64,000 bases of DNA, from NCBI GenBank assembly GCA_903851415.1, contig CAINOE010000213.1, forward strand, positions 1-64,000, read 5' to 3'. The translations under genes and the position numbers were made by a program. Numbering within the stretch: position 1 is the first letter of the stretch; each line of letters starts with the position of its first letter. Positions 61,001-64,000 of the stretch are shown here, in pieces. Below the pieces are notes generated by a model. That model saw nothing but the letters and a program-made list of their open reading frames with translations. It was not told the origin of the DNA and made no database searches. This stretch comes from an uncultured Rhodopila sp. GTDB lineage: Bacteria; Pseudomonadota; Alphaproteobacteria; Acetobacterales; Acetobacteraceae.

Positions 61001-61584
61001 GGTTCTGGGACCCGCAGGCCGGGACCATCCGGCTCGACGGGGTCGATCTGCGCGAGCTGACCCTGGACGGGCTGCGCGGCCGCATCGCTCTGGTGGCGCA
61101 GGACACCTATCTGTTCAACGATTCGCTGGAGGCGAATGTGCGGCTGGCGCGGCCGGATGCGACCGGGGAGCAGGTTGCCCGGGCGCTGTCCCGCGCCGCT
61201 CTGGCCGATTTCGTCGCCGGACTGCCGGAGGGGCTGGCCACGCGGGTCGGGGAGCGGGGCGTGCAGTTGTCGGGCGGACAGCGCCAGAGGATCTCCATCG
61301 CCCGGGCCTTCCTCAAGGATGCGCCGATGCTGATCCTGGATGAGGCGACGTCTCATTTGGATACGGTCAGCGAGCGGGCGGTGCGCAATGCTCTGGATGC
61401 CCTGATGGCGGACCGGACGACGATCGTGGTGGCGCACCGGCTGTCGACGATCCGGGCGGCGGATGCGATTCTGGTGCTGCGGGACGGGCGGGTGATCGAA
61501 AGCGGCTCGCACGAGGCGCTGAATGCCGCGGGCGGGTTTTACGCCCGGCTGGTCGGGCACCAGATGGCGGGCGTGGCGGCGTAG
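58045..61584 (+). CDS. Fused double ABC exporter (CydDC-like TMD-NBD-TMD-NBD)
   Basis: 1179 aa from the ATG at 58045 (the frame continues upstream through the MITE-like repeat, which is not coding). It has two complete half-transporters in one chain. The first has helices over ~20-300, Walker A GPSGSGKST near 365, LSGGQRQRLAIARAVL and LVLDEALSSVD. The second has helices over ~625-900, Walker A GPSGAGKTT near 972, LSGGQRQRISIARAFL and LILDEATSHLD. Both sites look active. LGPAWFGAERTGGVMLSMVDGVEQLQPFFGQYLP recalls CydD/CydC exporters of cysteine or glutathione. These are usually two genes; no cytochrome bd genes are adjacent. Confidence 0.88.
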   Translation: MHFDLKLWRMTAGLRGRIAVSAALGLLALAVGIARFAFLGQFLAGVFRGETLVLPLLAAAAAILLRAWLDHRRTMIANRTAARVQQSLRGRLFDTIVALGPAWFGAERTGGVMLSMVDGVEQLQPFFGQYLPQVTIAVCAPFAIFAFIAWWDMPIGLVMLAAALFTLILPATVHRKTARASRERQSAFKSFGEEFLDAVQGLPTLKAFGQSAAYGRMLAGKARALSDSTFWALSLNVLTRGFTDLGTAFGSAAALALGAWRVRHGEMSIEALLIVLMAGTEIFRPLRDLRAVLHQGLTGQAAANGINALLDSEAPQPGGTRSEALTPEIVFDNVAFAYPGGRRPAHAGLSFRAGAGERVGIVGPSGSGKSTIVRLLSRLHEAQGGTIRIGGRDLATLDPAQVRDMIAVVSQDTYLFHGTVEDNLRLGRPDATQAELIAAATVANAHGFISALPLGYRTVIGERGTQLSGGQRQRLAIARAVLRDSPILVLDEALSSVDAENEAVIQQALDRLTVGRTTLILAHRLSSVIGADRILVLGSGGVAQSGTHREMIAVPGPYRDLMGPQLTGGDEVFAAAATAEPAGAESPAAGAAVSSLAEDAAHVGWPQTIRTLLGVVRPYRAQLAITVLTGIGRAAAFIGVSVLGALVLGAVRNGTPIGVLVAALMITAPLAGLLHWLESWIAHAMAYALLADLRIDLFRKLDALAPAYLLRRRSGDLVALATQDVETVEYFFAHTIAPAIVAVLVPLAVIVTLAWFAWPLALVLAPFLLYAGASPVLGRQRIDRLGSAAREALGLIGAYATETIQGLAELVMFGATLRRRDGFMAAVRAYQDLRLSLLDDLSFQAAMLDAVTGLGGLAVAALGAVLVTQGAIAPAMLPLLVLISVAAFLPVSEIAQVGRQLADTIASTRRLHVVHAEPVLITDGPLQPASPRGGSGVRFEDAGFTYPGRTEPAVAHLTFDVPPGATVALVGPSGAGKTTVANLLLRFWDPQAGTIRLDGVDLRELTLDGLRGRIALVAQDTYLFNDSLEANVRLARPDATGEQVARALSRAALADFVAGLPEGLATRVGERGVQLSGGQRQRISIARAFLKDAPMLILDEATSHLDTVSERAVRNALDALMADRTTIVVAHRLSTIRAADAILVLRDGRVIESGSHEALNAAGGFYARLVGHQMAGVAA

Positions 61585-61839
61585 AGGCGGCTTGCCGGCG
61601 CCCGGCAGGAACCATGACAGATCGCGACGAAGCCATGAGCGCATGCGGCGGCCGGCAATGACGGGGCAGCAGTTTCCCGCACGAACGGGCCGACACCGGA
61701 CAAGGCGCCAAACGCGTCGCAATCTGCGAATAAAATTATTACAAAGAGCGTGCTGAAACGGCACCGGATTTGCGATATCATCTCGCGCCGGGGTCTTTGC
61801 ACGAAGGCGTCGCCGGTATCGGTTTGCGGGGGTGTCGCC

Positions 61840-63384
61840 GTGACTCTGGACGTTGTGGGAAGCGGACGGTTCGGCGCCGCACGATCCGGCGATCGATTTG
61901 CATCGATCGGAAGCGTTGCTGCCGGGCGCTTTCGTTACATTCTGTTTGCAGTCCTGCTGGGCGCCTATTATTGGGCGTTACTGACCAGCGGAAACCGGCA
62001 CCTGTTTCCCGCGGTTCCCCTGGGAATGGTTTTCAACAGCATGGCCGAGCATCTCGTGCACGGTTCTTTTGAGGTCAGTCCATCGGCCATCGGCTTCGAA
62101 GGCTTTGTTCGCGACGGCAGGACCTATGCGTACTGGGGGGTCTTCTGCGCCGCACTCCGGATGCCGCTGCTGCTGATTCCAGGCGGCATCGCGACCGACG
62201 TCACGGCGGTTTCGTCGTTGACGGCCATCATGGTGGGGGTCTGGTTCAAGCTCCGCTGTCTTGCTTTGGTCGCCACGGTGGTTCCCGACGGCCGGGACAA
62301 GCGATTTCTGATCGCGATCTGCACGGCGGCCGTGCTGCTGTCGGGAGCCCAGACCGCTTTCATGAGACTTTCCATCTACCAGGAGGTCTGCTTCTGGGCG
62401 GGCGCGCTTGCCTCCGGCTTTGTTTACGGCGCATTGCGATGCCTGCTTGAAGATTGCTACCCGGCCGGCCGGCTGACCTGGATGGCGATCCTCGCCGGCC
62501 TCGCCTTCAACACCCGGGTTACGACGGGGATCGGCCTGTACGCTGCCCTTGGCCTGCTGATGGCGCGTTTGCTGCTGATACCGGGGCCGGCATCGGGCGG
62601 ATCGTTCGCACGGAGGCTTGCGCGATTGGCGGCGCCCGTCGTCGTGCTGGCGGCATTCGCCGTTGGCGCCGGGGTGGTAAACTACGGACGCTGGGGCAAC
62701 CCGCTGGTCTTTGTCGACTTTCGCTACTACGGCATATACGCGGAAGCGGCGCACGCGGATAATCCCGTCCGCCTCCACGCCTACGGGGCGTTCAACATTC
62801 AGCGCATTCCGTTTGGACTGCTGTACTATTTTCTGCCGATATGGATCCTGCCGCGCGGCGATCAGGCTTACTTCTTCCAGGACTGGCAGAACCGGCTGAT
62901 CGAGGTGACAGAGTTGCCGCCATCAAGTTTTCTGCTGACCGATATGCTGTTCATCATCCTGCTGTGCTGCCTGATCCGGCACCTGATCAGCGCGCGCGGA
63001 CGCAGCATCGTTCCGCTTGGCAATACAACATTGATTCTGGCCGGCCTGGCGGCTCCGGCGCTTCTCATGCTGTGCGCGATCGCGATGTGCTATCGGTACC
63101 GGATCGAGTTTTATCCTTTCCTCGACCTCGGCGGATTTCTCGGCCTCTATACCGTCCTTGCGCACCGGCAAAGCGGGCCGATGTCCCGCCGCTTGCGGTC
63201 CGGTCTCATTGCCGCCATGGTCATTGGCATTGCCGGCTCCCATGCCGCGTGCGCGGTCTACAAGATTTCGCCTCTCGGTTCGGCTTTGCGCACCATGCCC
63301 GATGGTGTTGTGGAAGGATACAAAAGCCTCGCGATGAGCCGTGCCGGAGCAACGGGTGGCGGCGGCGTCGCGCCGGGGAGGTAG
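61840..63384 (+). CDS. Multipass membrane protein of unknown function
   Basis: About 514 aa from the GTG at 61840, which follows GGGGG by ~7 nt; a GTG at 61750 would add 30 residues. Some ten hydrophobic segments are spread over the length (FRYILFAVLLGAYYWALL, LLLIPGGIATDVTAV, VVVLAAFAVGAGVV, TLILAGLAAPALLMLCAIAM). HLVHGSFEVSPSAIGFEGFVRDGRTYAYWGVF in the first loop resembles GT-C/PMT-like membrane glycosyltransferases, but the evidence is thin. It stands alone between the exporter and guaA. Confidence 0.75.
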   Translation: MTLDVVGSGRFGAARSGDRFASIGSVAAGRFRYILFAVLLGAYYWALLTSGNRHLFPAVPLGMVFNSMAEHLVHGSFEVSPSAIGFEGFVRDGRTYAYWGVFCAALRMPLLLIPGGIATDVTAVSSLTAIMVGVWFKLRCLALVATVVPDGRDKRFLIAICTAAVLLSGAQTAFMRLSIYQEVCFWAGALASGFVYGALRCLLEDCYPAGRLTWMAILAGLAFNTRVTTGIGLYAALGLLMARLLLIPGPASGGSFARRLARLAAPVVVLAAFAVGAGVVNYGRWGNPLVFVDFRYYGIYAEAAHADNPVRLHAYGAFNIQRIPFGLLYYFLPIWILPRGDQAYFFQDWQNRLIEVTELPPSSFLLTDMLFIILLCCLIRHLISARGRSIVPLGNTTLILAGLAAPALLMLCAIAMCYRYRIEFYPFLDLGGFLGLYTVLAHRQSGPMSRRLRSGLIAAMVIGIAGSHAACAVYKISPLGSALRTMPDGVVEGYKSLAMSRAGATGGGGVAPGR

Positions 63385-63537
63385 CGCGCGCATCGCCACC
63401 CTCGGCCGTGCCGGGCGGATGAGACGTTGAGAGTACGCAGCAGGGCGTTTGGATTGGCTATCAGCTTCGAGCCGAAGCTTGCAAACCTTTGGCCGGCATG
63501 GTCCAAGCCCGCGAAGCAAGCGCTGGTATCGTAGATC

Positions 63538-64000
63538 ATGACCGACTCCCTGCCTGATCCCGCCGACACGCCGGAACGCATCCTGATCCTCGATTTCGGC
63601 AGCCAGGTCACGCAGTTGATCGCGCGCCGCCTGCGCGAGTCCGGCGTCTACTGCGAGATATGGCCGTTCACCGCCGATGCCGCCCGGATCGAGGCGTGGC
63701 ATCCGCGCGGCATCATCCTGTCGGGCGGCCCGGCCTCCGTGCACGAGTCCGCCGCTCCGCTGGCGCCTGACGCGGTATTCGGGCTGGGCGTGCCGATCCT
63801 GGGAATTTGTTATGGAGAGCAGTTGCTGTGCCAGCAGTTGGGCGGCGCGGTGGAGCCGTCCGATCACCGGGAGTTCGGGCGCGCCTACGTCGATGTGGCG
63901 GATGACTGCGCGCTGTTCACCGGCGTGTGGGCGAAGGGCAGCCGCGAGCAGGTCTGGATGAGCCATGGCGACCGGGTGACCCGGCTGCCGCCGGGGTTCC
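63538..64000 (+). CDS. guaA: GMP synthase (glutamine-hydrolysing), N-terminal part, cut by window end
   Basis: The first ~154 codons of guaA from the ATG at 63538. The amidotransferase domain has ILILDFGSQVTQLIARRLRE, GIILSGGPASVHE and the catalytic Cys in ILGICYGEQLLCQQLGG; the His/Glu of the triad and the synthetase domain lie beyond the window. The enzyme makes GMP from XMP with glutamine as nitrogen donor. No gene overlaps it on the plus strand; 63385-63537 upstream holds no recognisable gene. Confidence 0.95.
   Translation, partial: MTDSLPDPADTPERILILDFGSQVTQLIARRLRESGVYCEIWPFTADAARIEAWHPRGIILSGGPASVHESAAPLAPDAVFGLGVPILGICYGEQLLCQQLGGAVEPSDHREFGRAYVDVADDCALFTGVWAKGSREQVWMSHGDRVTRLPPGF

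Noticed and set aside
57973..61764. 1263-aa open frame on the minus strand across the ABC exporter
   Set aside because: It is the antisense shadow of a high-GC gene: His, Arg, Gln and Gly rich with no domain, while the plus strand shows two complete ABC half-transporters.
1..64000. tRNA, rRNA or complete insertion sequence
   Set aside because: I looked for cloverleaf 3' ends, rRNA motifs and transposase motifs and found none I could support by reading alone.

Overview
This window is GC-rich chromosomal DNA from an alphaproteobacterium, most likely Rhodospirillales/Acetobacteraceae. The support is an rluD-rpoH pair, a UPF0262 protein, a DUF2336 protein beside a diguanylate cyclase, high-GC codon use and many ATGA, GTGA or TTGA start/stop overlaps. 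The family-level placement is inference. I found no rRNA, tRNA, CRISPR array or intact insertion sequence.

Layout. 1-5422: a tripartite drug-efflux operon (HlyD adaptor, DHA2 MFS pump, NodT outer-membrane lipoprotein), preceded by the 3' end of a second, near-identical NodT gene. 5714-6333: a VapBC toxin-antitoxin pair. 6675-9316: a PAS/GGDEF diguanylate cyclase coupled to a DUF2336 protein. 9399-14831: three parallel beta-helix proteins (two of them tandem paralogues) and trehalose-6-phosphate synthase. 14943-16088: a LivK-type binding protein. 16090-21500 is an accessory stretch. It holds a lytic transglycosylase overlapping an Ivy-type lysozyme-inhibitor gene, a displaced atpD/atpC fragment, glutaminyl cyclase, a ComEA-like HhH protein, a truncated TIR gene, a second toxin-antitoxin pair and a lone HicB. 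21514-26565: a NitT/TauT-type ABC transporter, a D-aminoacylase and a MAPEG protein. 26843-28991: rpoH and rluD.

31753-42880 is a polysaccharide locus made of two convergent operons. The plus-strand operon encodes a TIGR03087-type glycosyltransferase, a sugar (GHMP) kinase, an acyl carrier protein, a frameshifted AlgI-like MBOAT and an SGNH-like membrane protein. The minus-strand operon encodes AlgD-like GDP-mannose dehydrogenase, a GT4, a GT2 and a large membrane protein. Together they suggest synthesis and O-acylation of a uronate-containing exopolysaccharide. The carrier protein-MBOAT-SGNH order recalls the Dlt system.

43417-57575 is mostly metabolic: SDR, LLM oxidoreductase, DUF2478, SMP-30-like, MsrA, Uma2, DUF29, purS, purC, NRDE, glutathione reductase, an S33 peptidase, mtnA, UPF0262 and DUF983. 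58045-61584 is a fused double half-transporter (CydDC-like), followed by a multipass membrane protein and the 5' part of guaA.

Intergenic DNA is rich in small palindromic repeats of at least three families. These are a ~175-bp MITE-like element (571-746, 57817-57991), an element bounded by ~35-bp inverted repeats (45226-45425, 51351-51534), and a REP-like 'tggcccgg...ccgggcca' family in single, double-hairpin and 24-bp tandem-array forms.

The best candidate for an undescribed system is the overlapping lytic transglycosylase/Ivy-like inhibitor pair at 16414-17306. The Dlt-like acylation module at 34089-37230 comes second.
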